Virus record (IMG/VR): IMGVR_UViG_3300027902_000027
Location: 1-22,882 of that record
Direction: 5' to 3' (one strand)
Length of the DNA stretch: 22,882 bases
From: a virus
Each line of letters opens with the position of its first letter. Position 1 is the stretch's first letter. Below the pieces are notes generated by a model. It was not told where the DNA came from. It saw only the letters and a list, made by a program, of their open reading frames with translations, and did not search any database. The position numbers and the translations under genes are program-made. This document shows positions 6,544 to 13,179 of this stretch, one piece after another.

Positions 6544-8296
6544 TGAGCGCACCTCCGATTGTCATCAGTGCCTGAATGATACTTGGGACCACCTGGTCCA
6601 AGTTCTCGATGTGGAATCGCTCCACGAACCGTTTCACGATGTTCTGCGACGCCTGCATGATCTGCACCGCCATCATCTTCTGCTGCGGCGGGAATTGAGG
6701 ATTGAAGATGAGCGCGGTCGCTTGCATGAGTCGGGCGTAGTATTCGTTCAGCACCTGCATCAGCAGCATCATGCTCTGGACTTCCATGTCTCGGTTGATC
6801 GTCTCGGAAGTCAGAGTGAGCTTCAGGCCGATGGACGTCCGCACGTCCCCTTGCGGGAACTTGATCATGCGGCCAGGGGCCCACTCGTAGCCCTGCGGCC
6901 TCATCTGCTGCTCTTGCTGGATGGTGAGGTAGAGAAGCTCCGTAATAGCGTTCCGCATGTCGTCGATCGACACCCAGAACCGCATGTTCCCTTCGTTGAT
7001 GATGGCCGTCGTCCCCGTAGCCGTTGCCTGCGAGCCGACTATGCTGCTCTCCAAGCCCATGTTGTAGGACGAGATCCCCGTTCGCTTCTCCGCCCAGAAG
7101 GCTGCTTTCTGCTCCGTGTCCGCCAGGGCCCGCGAGGGCTCGCCTAAATGCACGACGAGAAAGTCCTTGCCAGGTTCGTCGGTTACTACCTGCTTACCAG
7201 GGTAGACCTCCTCGCCCGGCCCGAGGTTGCAATTGGGGCTCCGGACGATGATCCCTGCGTTCGCGGCGGTAGCCGCATCAATCACCTGGTTGTGTGCTGT
7301 GCTCGCCTCTTCCTGATGAGGCTTGGCCATCTCCGCCGCGCCCTGGCTGTAGAGCTCCCCGGGCTGGACGAGGAAGGGAATCTTGACCACGTGCCGGGCT
7401 TTGCCGAAGTACGGGTTGTAGATGGCCCGGAGGATTAGGTCGGCGTCCACGGAGTAAGTGACGATGATTTCTTCGAACACTGGCGGAGCGTCTGGGGAGA
7501 CTTGAGGGATCTCGAACTCCCCTTGCACTTCGTACAGGTCGTAGATCCGAGGAGGCTTACCGTCTACATGGGCCGCCTTGTCTTGCACTTGCCCACGGAC
7601 GTCGTCCCTCTCCTTGTCAAACGTCTTCAGCTTCGCCGTGTCCTTGTACATCCCCGCGGTCTCGGCCTTGCGGACCTCGATCCAGGTGTACCGGAGGCGC
7701 TCTGCGAACCAAGGTAACTGATCCCAGCTGTCAAAGCCGGACGGGCAGATGAAGTCGGCTGCAGGGATAACGTGCCAGCGCACTCCCACGTAGCCCGGGA
7801 TGTTTTGTTCGACGACGACGCCCGCGTCGTTGTATATGTGGTACTTACGTGTCTCCTCAACCCAGATGGGCTTGACGATGGCATCGCCGTCCCTCGGAAG
7901 GATGGAGAAGACCGTTCGTAGTCGATCGCGTGCCCCGCTCGTGGTAATGTAATGCTGCACCCAGTCCCGGATGTCCTTCTTAAAAGGTTCCCAGACTGGA
8001 GAGAGGATCTCCACCTCGCAGAAGTCCTGGGCCATGAGGAGGCTGCGTTGCAGGCGTGCAGCGATCCCGTCGCACGAGACGGGGACGATGGGTACGACCA
8101 CGTTCGAGGCGTTGGGCCACGGGAAGTTCTTCACCGCGTGTTCGGGTTCGACCTTGTACGCGCGAAGAAGCTCCGCGAGATGCTCTTCCCTCTTCCCGTG
8201 CGTCTCCAGCGCGTCCCGTAGCTGAGTACGGATGTCCGCCTTCAGCTTGTCCATCTGGGCGGGTTCGAGCTGTAAGTCCTGCACTTCAAGAGGCAC
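6386..8296 (-). CDS. portal protein
   Basis: The 636-aa protein follows the large terminase and one small gene, as portal genes do. Size and pattern fit large portal proteins: an N-terminal helical region, a core with WPNASNVVVPIVPVSCDGIAARLQ and a central GWDS-like SGFDSWDQLPWF segment, a region with AEKRTGISSYNMG near the stem, and a helical C-terminal part (VQSMMLLMQVLNEYYARLMQA). The portal forms the ring through which DNA enters the head and binds terminase and connector. The start is GTG with GGAG 10 bases upstream. The last 45 residues or so are Gly/Pro-rich and overlap another gene out of frame. Confidence 0.85.
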   Translation of the reverse strand: MPLEVQDLQLEPAQMDKLKADIRTQLRDALETHGKREEHLAELLRAYKVEPEHAVKNFPWPNASNVVVPIVPVSCDGIAARLQRSLLMAQDFCEVEILSPVWEPFKKDIRDWVQHYITTSGARDRLRTVFSILPRDGDAIVKPIWVEETRKYHIYNDAGVVVEQNIPGYVGVRWHVIPAADFICPSGFDSWDQLPWFAERLRYTWIEVRKAETAGMYKDTAKLKTFDKERDDVRGQVQDKAAHVDGKPPRIYDLYEVQGEFEIPQVSPDAPPVFEEIIVTYSVDADLILRAIYNPYFGKARHVVKIPFLVQPGELYSQGAAEMAKPHQEEASTAHNQVIDAATAANAGIIVRSPNCNLGPGEEVYPGKQVVTDEPGKDFLVVHLGEPSRALADTEQKAAFWAEKRTGISSYNMGLESSIVGSQATATGTTAIINEGNMRFWVSIDDMRNAITELLYLTIQQEQQMRPQGYEWAPGRMIKFPQGDVRTSIGLKLTLTSETINRDMEVQSMMLLMQVLNEYYARLMQATALIFNPQFPPQQKMMAVQIMQASQNIVKRFVERFHIENLDQVVPSIIQALMTIGGALNGQAGMAPGAPAGQGLPPGGPGGGPPQLSATAGPSGGGAPIPTAPGGGPILG

Positions 8297-8540
8297 GGCG
8301 TTTCACTCCCGGGCCGACCCCGATCTCCGAGATGTCCTTGTCGACGTAGTCGAGACGAGATGGCAGGTGTGTCACGGCCCGTCCCTGCGTAACTCCGCCG
8401 ACGACGAGCTGTCGCTTTGGCTTCGAGACCTTCGCCTCGGGCTCTTTGGGCTCCGCAGGAGGCTTCTTGGCCTTCCCCTTGCCCTTGGCCGACTTCTCCT
8501 TGATCTCGTCCCAGTTGGGTTTCGCTGCCTTCTTGGCCAT
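8286..8540 (-). CDS. small Lys-rich basic protein, 84 aa
   Basis: The N-terminal half is extremely Lys/Ala/Pro-rich (KKAAKPNWDEIKEKSAKGKG) and probably disordered. The second half has a short ordered segment (QLVVGGVTQGRAVTHLPSRLDYVDKD). It lies between large terminase and portal, with the ATG one base after the terminase stop and its own stop overlapping the portal start by 11 bases. A DNA- or RNA-binding packaging accessory role is plausible from charge and position. No family is recognised. Confidence 0.7.
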   Translation of the reverse strand: MAKKAAKPNWDEIKEKSAKGKGKAKKPPAEPKEPEAKVSKPKRQLVVGGVTQGRAVTHLPSRLDYVDKDISEIGVGPGVKRRAS

Positions 8541-8541
8541 G

Positions 8542-10227
8542 CTAGTACCCCGTCAACGCACTTCGCGTTGTTAAGCGGTCGCCTTCTTCTCTACGCACCA
8601 CCCTGTCTTCCAAGCGCCTGATATCTACTGCCTGCATGCCGAACAGGGGCAGGCAGCCGGCCGCGGCGTCAATAATGTCCTTGGTCGGAAAGACAGGGAA
8701 CCCTCGCATCTCTTCGACAAAATCCTTACACTTCCGGTTGATGAACAGGAGGTGGGACTCCACGTACGGTAGCAAGGACCTGATCCTCTTATCCTTCTCC
8801 CCAATAGGCCGGAGCTCCTCGACCTTGAAATGGATGCCTAGCTCGCGCATCACCTGGTTTAGTGGGAACCGGAGCACTCGCTGGAACGCGACGTCCTCAA
8901 TCCCCGCCTTATGGCATGCGTACCGCTGATGAAGCCCCACGTACTTCGAGAAGAGGAAGGCGGGATTCTTCCACTCGGCGTACACGTCCAGGACGAACAG
9001 CCGGCCGAATCGATCCTTCCCGAGCACGACCATCGCATTACGCGCGTTCTTCTTGTGCTCGGTCTCACTCATCGCGGGGTCCCAGAACAGTACGCGCTTG
9101 AGCGAATCGAACGGCACGATGCTATGCGACCCGTCTTCCTCTTCGATGATTAGATTGCCTTCGTCGTCAAAGATGAAGTAGCGAAAGTCCCGCTCCCGAA
9201 ACTCTGCAAGAGCCGGGTCCTTCGGGTTATTCAGGTACAGCATGCTATACATGTAGCTGCCCTGCTTGGCACGAACACGACGGCAGGAGTCTTGCGGAAA
9301 GAGGTCAGGGAAGAAGTAGTACGTCTCTGCCGGGTCTGGTGCATGCACCTCTGGGATCATGTCCCCGTATACCCGCGGCTGCGACGACTCTTTCGCTATG
9401 CGGACATCTTCGTCCAACTCCTGCCGTGTCCAGTGGAGTGGACGCACGAGAAACTGGTACGTCTCACTCTCATTCTTGATGATCTCGGAGTATAGGTCGT
9501 CGATGCCCCACCGGGTCCCGATCAGGCAGTCGAACGCGTCGCGCTCGTCTACGAAGAGGGCCTCAGCCGCCTTGTACCACGAGATCACCCGTTGGCGGAC
9601 GGTGGGCGACTGCATCGCCGCTTCGTCCTCCATGTCGTCCTTTATCTGTACCGTATAGTGCCGGGAGACGAGGTGGGTATCAATCCCTGCGCACTCGATC
9701 GTGTCTTCCCCGTACACGCCTTGTCTCGGGAAGAGGAGATTCGTATCCGTCCACGTAGTCTTCGACAGGTCCGGGATGAGCTCCGGGAAGAGCCACTGGA
9801 GAATCTGATTCCGCTCTATCTGCTGCCGGAGGCTCTTTATCTGCTTCTGCGCGTTGACGCTGGAATGCGAGACCAGGAGAATGCGGTGCTCAGGGCCGGG
9901 GAGGCCCAGAAAGTCCTTCTGTACTAGGATCCAGAGCGGAAGGCTCTTGGAACCGATGGTACTCTTGTAGCAGTCCCGGGGTATCAGGACCACTTTTCGC
10001 CGGCCGAAGGGCGGCGTGACCTGCTGAATGAACTCGCAGAGCTCCAGGTGTGGAACCTGCTTCAGCTTGTTCCAGCCGAGGACTGCAGTGGTGAAGAAGA
10101 ACAGCGAACGTTGAGCATTGCTCCGCGTGCGTTCCCGCAGCTCGTCGCCCATGGACGAAGAGGGCATGTCGATCCCCAGGGCCCCTTCGTACAGCGAACG
10201 CTGCGCCTTATTCTGTAGGATGTCCAT
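8542..10227 (-). CDS. terL: terminase large subunit
   Basis: The 561-aa protein has both terminase domains. The ATPase part shows a variant Walker A, IPRDCYKST at about residues 82-90 (where many phages have PRGhxKS), and a Walker B-type IKDDMED at 195-201 followed by the coupling-type GTRWG at 237-241. The nuclease part (RNase H fold) has FWDPAMSE with D383, GIEDVAF with E444/D445, and a C-terminal DIIDA with D517/D520 as candidate metal ligands. It cuts and translocates DNA into the prohead at the portal. It overlaps the small terminase gene by 20 bases. Start support is modest, since only a GGGCGA precedes the ATG. Confidence 0.93.
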   Translation of the reverse strand: MDILQNKAQRSLYEGALGIDMPSSSMGDELRERTRSNAQRSLFFFTTAVLGWNKLKQVPHLELCEFIQQVTPPFGRRKVVLIPRDCYKSTIGSKSLPLWILVQKDFLGLPGPEHRILLVSHSSVNAQKQIKSLRQQIERNQILQWLFPELIPDLSKTTWTDTNLLFPRQGVYGEDTIECAGIDTHLVSRHYTVQIKDDMEDEAAMQSPTVRQRVISWYKAAEALFVDERDAFDCLIGTRWGIDDLYSEIIKNESETYQFLVRPLHWTRQELDEDVRIAKESSQPRVYGDMIPEVHAPDPAETYYFFPDLFPQDSCRRVRAKQGSYMYSMLYLNNPKDPALAEFRERDFRYFIFDDEGNLIIEEEDGSHSIVPFDSLKRVLFWDPAMSETEHKKNARNAMVVLGKDRFGRLFVLDVYAEWKNPAFLFSKYVGLHQRYACHKAGIEDVAFQRVLRFPLNQVMRELGIHFKVEELRPIGEKDKRIRSLLPYVESHLLFINRKCKDFVEEMRGFPVFPTKDIIDAAAGCLPLFGMQAVDIRRLEDRVVRREEGDRLTTRSALTGY

Positions 10228-10723
10228 TGTCGCCCGGGGGTGCTGGGGGAAGGGAGAAGGCCTCGCGCTCTCTGCGCAGGAGCTCTTGCACCGCCTCGGG
10301 CGTGAGTGTGAGGGACAGCACGCCGGAAAGTTGCTTCTTCACTGGGGCGAAGCCTGCCCGGTCTAACCAATCCTGGGCAATGGACTCGACGAGCTTCGGG
10401 TCTTCGGTCGTATCCACGATGTCCAGGAGCCGCTCTTGCATGTAGCCCGCAAAATCGGTAAAACGGGCCTCGATATCCTCCCGCATGTTACGAATTGCCG
10501 GAGGCAGAGACTCCACATGCTTCTTCAACAGCCAATTCTCGAACCGCTGGTAGTCAGGGGTCTTTAGCCAGTGACGGATCGCGGCGTGCGAGTACCCCAG
10601 CGCGGCCGCAAGTTCCTTTGGCGACGCCTGCGGATTCTCCACCCGCATATGTGCCAGGAGCTTGTACTCGGTCCTTACGACCGGGACATCATCCACCACG
10701 CTGCCCGCTACTTCGTATGCCAT
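10208..10723 (-). CDS. probable terminase small subunit (HTH protein)
   Basis: The ATG at 10723 is chosen over a longer frame because a G-rich tract lies about 10 bases upstream and because the late promoter maps between the two starts. Residues 31-53 carry a helix-turn-helix pattern (ASPKELAAALGYSHAAIRHWL), followed by FENWLLKKH and a helical region that may oligomerise. It is the first gene of the late operon, directly before large terminase, which is the classical small-terminase position. The role would be recognition of packaging DNA. No clear family name was assigned beyond this type. Confidence 0.75.
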   Translation of the reverse strand: MAYEVAGSVVDDVPVVRTEYKLLAHMRVENPQASPKELAAALGYSHAAIRHWLKTPDYQRFENWLLKKHVESLPPAIRNMREDIEARFTDFAGYMQERLLDIVDTTEDPKLVESIAQDWLDRAGFAPVKKQLSGVLSLTLTPEAVQELLRREREAFSLPPAPPGDNGHPTE

Positions 10724-10760
10724 CGCGCTGACCAACCCCCCCCTACTCGTGGCTAGAGGG

Positions 10761-10790
10761 ATTATACCGCCAAAGGCCTTGGACGAGCAA
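10761..10790 (-). promoter_or_regulatory. sigma70-type promoter for the late minus-strand operon
   Basis: On the minus strand a TTGCTC -35 element (10790-10785) is followed by 18 bases and a perfect TATAAT -10 element (10766-10761). The expected transcript start is about 7 bases further, leaving a short leader before the small terminase ATG at 10723. The location between the divergent blocks supports a role as the late-operon promoter. Confidence 0.7.
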
Positions 10791-10854
10791 CGAGAAGTGG
10801 GAGAAGAAGAAGAAGTCCAGGGGTGTAAAACCGGTACGTAGTTTAGAGCGCCCA

Positions 10855-10985
10855 TAGTTAGTGGTTTTAGATTGTTGTTTGGGGGTAGGGGGTGTTAGTT
10901 AATAGGAGGTGTGAGATGTTTAGTGAATGGCAGTTGATGGTTAGGTCGTTGAAGGTTAGGAAGGTGGCGTTGTGGAAGAAGGTCT
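10855..10985 (+). other. C-depleted, G/T-rich leader and gene start
   Basis: Across about 130 bases the plus strand has almost no C and runs of G such as GGGGGTAGGGGG, extending from the non-coding leader into the first plus-strand gene. No convincing sigma70 promoter is visible for the plus-strand genes; a TTGTTT with a TTAATA 18 bases later is only a weak candidate. Confidence 0.45.
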
Positions 10986-11092
10986 GGTATCAGATCATCG
11001 TGATCAAGGCCGACGGTACCCAGACCAAGCTCCTTGCGCAGGAGATCGATGAGTTCATCGAGCCCTGCGACGTCGTCGAGACGGATCTCTAG
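10916..11092 (+). CDS. small hypothetical protein, 58 aa
   Basis: The ATG at 10916 follows an AGGAGG site by 6 bases, which decides against an earlier in-frame GTG. The N-terminus is basic (MVRSLKVRKVALWKKVWYQ) and the C-terminal half reads IIVIKADGTQTKLLAQEIDEFIEP, a beta-hairpin then helix. That ending resembles the C-terminal half of the next gene, so the two may be diverged duplicates. First gene of the plus-strand block. The function is unknown. Confidence 0.75.
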   Translation: MFSEWQLMVRSLKVRKVALWKKVWYQIIVIKADGTQTKLLAQEIDEFIEPCDVVETDL

Positions 11093-11167
11093 TATCGCCT
11101 ATGCCTACGAGGACGGCTTCGTAGGCATAGAGGGACACTAGAGTCCCTAGTTGCCTTAAGGAGGCAC
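11087..11167 (+). promoter_or_regulatory. structured RNA leader with alternative hairpins and a sequestered ribosome site
   Basis: An 11-bp perfect stem (11100-11110 with 11119-11129, 8-base loop) is enclosed by a 7-bp stem CTCTAGT/ACTAGAG (11087-11093 with 11137-11143). A competing stem AGGGAC/GTCCCT (11131-11136 with 11143-11148) shares base 11143 and encloses 11137-11142, so it excludes the outer stem. A further TGCCT/AGGCA hairpin (11152-11156 with 11162-11166) covers the AAGGAGG ribosome site of the gene at 11170. Confidence 0.55.
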
Positions 11168-11169
11168 AC

Positions 11170-11385
11170 ATGCCACAACTCACCACGACCCGCACAGACG
11201 CCGCTCTCGTCGTCGAAGCCTGGCGCGAGCGCAAGCCCGACGACGGCGTCGTGCACGTCCGCAACGTCGTCTTCCGCGGCCGTCAGCGGCTGCAGATGGC
11301 CATCGTGGTCGACGAGAAGACCTTCTACTTCGTCGGCCAGCAGGTCAAGGAGCTCTTCGAGCCGGAGGCCATGGACAAGCTGTAG
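11170..11385 (+). CDS. small hypothetical protein, 71 aa
   Basis: The ATG follows an AAGGAGG site at 11158-11164 that lies in a small hairpin. The N-terminus is charged (AWRERKPDDGVVHVRNVVF), and the second half (RLQMAIVVDEKTFYFVGQQVKELFEPEAM) parallels the end of the 58-aa gene just upstream. No family is recognised. The structured leader suggests its translation may be controlled. Confidence 0.75.
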   Translation: MPQLTTTRTDAALVVEAWRERKPDDGVVHVRNVVFRGRQRLQMAIVVDEKTFYFVGQQVKELFEPEAMDKL

Positions 11386-11398
11386 GAGGAACACGCGC

Positions 11399-11557
11399 AT
11401 GTACCTCATCATCCTCAACCTCGAGGACAACTGGATCGTTACCGGCGTCCGCGAGACGCAACGCGAGGCAGATGAAGCTGCAATGGCTCTCATTTGCCAG
11501 CACCCGGAAGTAGCGGAGGACATCGTCGTACGCTGGGACCCCCTGTACGGATTTTGA
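11399..11557 (+). CDS. small hypothetical protein, 52 aa
   Basis: A 52-codon frame begins at ATG 11399, about 8 bases after an AGGAGG that overlaps the previous stop. It reads MYLIILNLEDNWIVTGVRET, then a helix with EADEAAMALICQ, and ends VVRWDPLYGF. The alternation suggests a beta-hairpin followed by a helix. Codon third positions are GC-rich like the neighbours. The function is unknown. Confidence 0.65.
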   Translation: MYLIILNLEDNWIVTGVRETQREADEAAMALICQHPEVAEDIVVRWDPLYGF

Positions 11558-11575
11558 CATTCCACTGCGTGCTCG

Positions 11576-11760
11576 GTAACTCGGAAAGAGAGGAGGGAAG
11601 AATGGCAATCGTCGCGTGGTACTGCGTAGCCTGCATGACATTGTTCACACTCTGGTGCGCTTTCGTCTCACTGAGGAGGAAGAAGTAGTCGGCGATCTTC
11701 GTCTCACTGAGGAAGAAGTAGTCGGCGATCGTTAACTCGGAAAGAGAGGAGAGAAGAATG
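11576..11760 (+). repeat. duplicated leader and tandem duplication
   Basis: A 29-base leader (11576-11604), containing TAACTCGGAAAGAGAGGAG and ending in the ATG of the 28-aa ORF, recurs with two differences at 11732-11760 before the 101-aa gene. Between them a 36-base segment (11662-11697) is followed at once by a 33-base copy (11698-11730) that lacks one GGA triplet. The pattern suggests a local duplication of gene start and gene end regions. Confidence 0.75.
11602..11688 (+). CDS. putative single-pass membrane micro-protein, 28 aa
   Basis: The ATG follows a GGAGGG site by 4 bases. The product is almost entirely a hydrophobic helix (AIVAWYCVACMTLFTLWCAF) with three Cys and ends in a basic SLRRKK tail, which would fix the topology with the C-terminus inside. 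Such tiny phage membrane proteins can be lysis or exclusion factors, but no role can be assigned. It is short, so the call rests on the ribosome site and the hydrophobic pattern. Confidence 0.5.
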   Translation: MAIVAWYCVACMTLFTLWCAFVSLRRKK

Positions 11761-12063
11761 CAGAAGAAGAACGCGTCGGACTTCCGCCTCGTCTGCGTCC
11801 CGAAGTACGGGTCACACGTGTCGTCTTTGGCGATGCAGAACGTGCGCGAGAAGCTCGTAGTCGCGTACGAGATGGTCGATTCGAAGAAGATCGCGGATCT
11901 CATCGCCTGTGCGATGAGCGAGATGCACCTCTGGATCGAGCCGATGCGCGAGATCGAGGAGCAGGAGAAGGGCATGGAACAGGAAGACATGTGGTTCCTG
12001 TACGACGTGCTCAAGCAGTGCGCAAGGTACAAGGGATACACGTTGACGAAGAAGGAGGAGTAG
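11758..12063 (+). CDS. hypothetical protein, 101 aa
   Basis: The ATG lies at the end of the second copy of the duplicated leader, with GAGGAG about 7 bases upstream. The protein is mostly helical with many Met, Glu and Lys (KKIADLIACAMSEMHLWIEPMREIEEQEKG), ending in a basic/acidic tail. No domain was recognised. It is the largest of the micro-gene group before the terminator. Confidence 0.75.
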   Translation: MQKKNASDFRLVCVPKYGSHVSSLAMQNVREKLVVAYEMVDSKKIADLIACAMSEMHLWIEPMREIEEQEKGMEQEDMWFLYDVLKQCARYKGYTLTKKEE

Positions 12064-12065
12064 GC

Positions 12066-12125
12066 ATGGGAAAGACCGTCTACACGGTGTGGGGCGACGA
12101 CTTCGACAAAGTCTTGGAGAAGTAG
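12066..12125 (+). CDS. possible micro-protein, 19 aa
   Basis: A 19-codon frame (MGKTVYTVWGDDFDKVLEK) starts two bases after the previous stop and follows a very good AGGAGGAG site by about 5 bases. It could be a real peptide or a translational bridge carrying ribosomes to the next gene. No other evidence exists. Confidence 0.35.
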   Translation: MGKTVYTVWGDDFDKVLEK

Positions 12126-12131
12126 GCACAC

Positions 12132-12305
12132 ATGCCTCTCTACGAACACACGGTCACGTACGTCGTGACGTATGAGTCCCGCAATCCCAATGGATACGAG
12201 GGAGCGCAGGACGAAGTCTACGAAGCGTTAGACGCGGATATGGGCGTCGTAACGGTCGAGACGAGAGAGATCGAGGACTACGAGACGGTCGGCGTCCCGG
12301 AGTAG
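12132..12305 (+). CDS. small acidic hypothetical protein, 57 aa
   Basis: The frame begins at ATG 12132, six bases after the 19-aa ORF. It has an opening strand (YEHTVTYVVTYES), a helix-like segment and a strongly acidic second half (TVETREIEDYETVGVPE), which looks like a compact acidic beta-alpha-beta protein. The ribosome site is weak, so coupling with the upstream ORF may matter. No family is recognised. Confidence 0.6.
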   Translation: MPLYEHTVTYVVTYESRNPNGYEGAQDEVYEALDADMGVVTVETREIEDYETVGVPE

Positions 12306-12358
12306 TGGGGCCCTTAACTCGGTGAAGCGGGCACAGTGTCCCGCAAGGAGAGTGGAAA

Positions 12359-12640
12359 ATGGCAAGCAAGTATCCGTTCCCGTACGCGTCGGTGGAGAGC
12401 GCAATCCAGGATCACTGGAAGAAGTGCACCGATGTGACGGGAGACTCGGCGCGTGACGTGGCCATTCGGATCGTCAACGCCGGCTGGTACCAGCTCCTGC
12501 AGAGGAACGACCAGAACGACAAGGCGGCATTGGCCAGGGAGCGCGTGAAGAGGGTCATGGAGCTCGCGGCGAACGATCCAGCCCTGAAGGCCAAGATCGA
12601 CGCGGCGACGGCGTCGGCGCTGAAGGTCTCGAAGAAGTAG
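12359..12640 (+). CDS. hypothetical helical protein, 93 aa
   Basis: The ATG follows AAGGAG by about 8 bases, and a GCGGG/CCCGC hairpin (12327-12344) lies just before that site. The protein is helical throughout: an aromatic start (YPFPYASVESAIQDHWKK), then an Ala/Lys/Asp-rich helix pair (AALARERVKRVMELAANDPALKAKIDAATASALKVSKK). It is the last gene before the terminator. The function is unknown. Confidence 0.8.
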   Translation: MASKYPFPYASVESAIQDHWKKCTDVTGDSARDVAIRIVNAGWYQLLQRNDQNDKAALARERVKRVMELAANDPALKAKIDAATASALKVSKK

Positions 12641-12653
12641 ACGCTGACGCGAC

Positions 12654-12695
12654 AGGGGGACGTCGTCTTCGAAAGGGGGCGGCGTCCCCCTTTTT
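12654..12695 (+). terminator. intrinsic terminator of the micro-gene operon
   Basis: A 9-bp perfect stem AGGGGGACG (12654-12662) pairs with CGTCCCCCT (12683-12691) across a 20-base loop and runs into TTTTT, 14 bases after the last stop. Confidence 0.85.
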
Positions 12696-12743
12696 GCTGC
12701 AGTGGCACGCGAAGAAGGCCCTTGTCGGCGCTGCGCGCCCTTT

Positions 12744-12784
12744 GGGCATTTGACCCCCAGAGGCCTGGGCATTTGACCCCAGAG
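12744..12784 (+). repeat. short direct repeat pair
   Basis: GGGCATTTGACCCCCAGAG (12744-12762) is repeated with one C missing at 12767-12784. The core TGACCC appears once more inverted as GGGTCA near 12793. Confidence 0.75.
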
Positions 12785-12888
12785 CTCTGCTGAGGGTCAC
12801 ATCACAGGACTTCAAAGTCCTTGGGGAGCTGGGGAGGACACAACAATGCCTGGGGCGGGAAGGGGGGCACACTTGAAGTCCACTTTCT

Positions 12889-12911
12889 AACTCGTTCATT
12901 CTAAAAGAGTT
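12889..12911. repeat. 23-base palindromic element, copy 1
   Basis: Arms AACTCGTT and AAAGAGTT flank a 7-base CATTCTA centre, with one arm mismatch. The same centre occurs in two other copies, which suggests a protein-binding site. Confidence 0.65.
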
Positions 12912-12973
12912 GCATTTCAAAGTCTACTGTGGGTCCTGTGCTGCGCAGCCACATTGCACCCCACCCTCAGTGT

Positions 12974-12996
12974 ATCTCGTTCATTCTAAACGAGTT
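12974..12996. repeat. 23-base palindromic element, copy 2
   Basis: Arms ATCTCGTT and AACGAGTT around the CATTCTA centre. It lies inside the left arm of the large inverted repeat. Confidence 0.65.
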
Positions 12997-13016
12997 ACGC
13001 GTTTGGGGTGTGAAAA

Positions 13017-13031
13017 AAGTGCTCGGCACTT
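13017..13031 (-). terminator. AAGTGC hairpin, possible minus-strand terminator
   Basis: AAGTGC and GCACTT with a 3-base loop are followed, on the minus strand, by a run of T (GCACTTTTTT). This would stop minus-strand transcripts, or act only as part of the large inverted repeat. Confidence 0.4.
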
Positions 13032-13115
13032 ATATTATATATAAAAGAATAATGGACATCAACGCCCCCTTTCCTCTCCTATATATATATGGATTCCAAA
13101 GGAAGTAAGAATTCA

Positions 13116-13138
13116 AAGTGCCGAAAAGTTAAGCACTT
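13116..13138. repeat. second AAGTGC/GCACTT inverted repeat
   Basis: The same 6-base arms as at 13017-13031 occur here with an 11-base loop, in the right arm of the large inverted repeat. Confidence 0.55.
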
Positions 13139-13156
13139 GTGTGCCAGCACACTGCT

Positions 13157-13179
13157 AACCCGTTTAGAATGAACAAGTT
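13157..13179. repeat. 23-base palindromic element, copy 3 (inverted)
   Basis: Read on the minus strand, arms AACTTGTT and AACGGGTT flank the CATTCTA centre. The changes relative to the other copies keep the arms pairable with G-T pairs. Confidence 0.65.
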
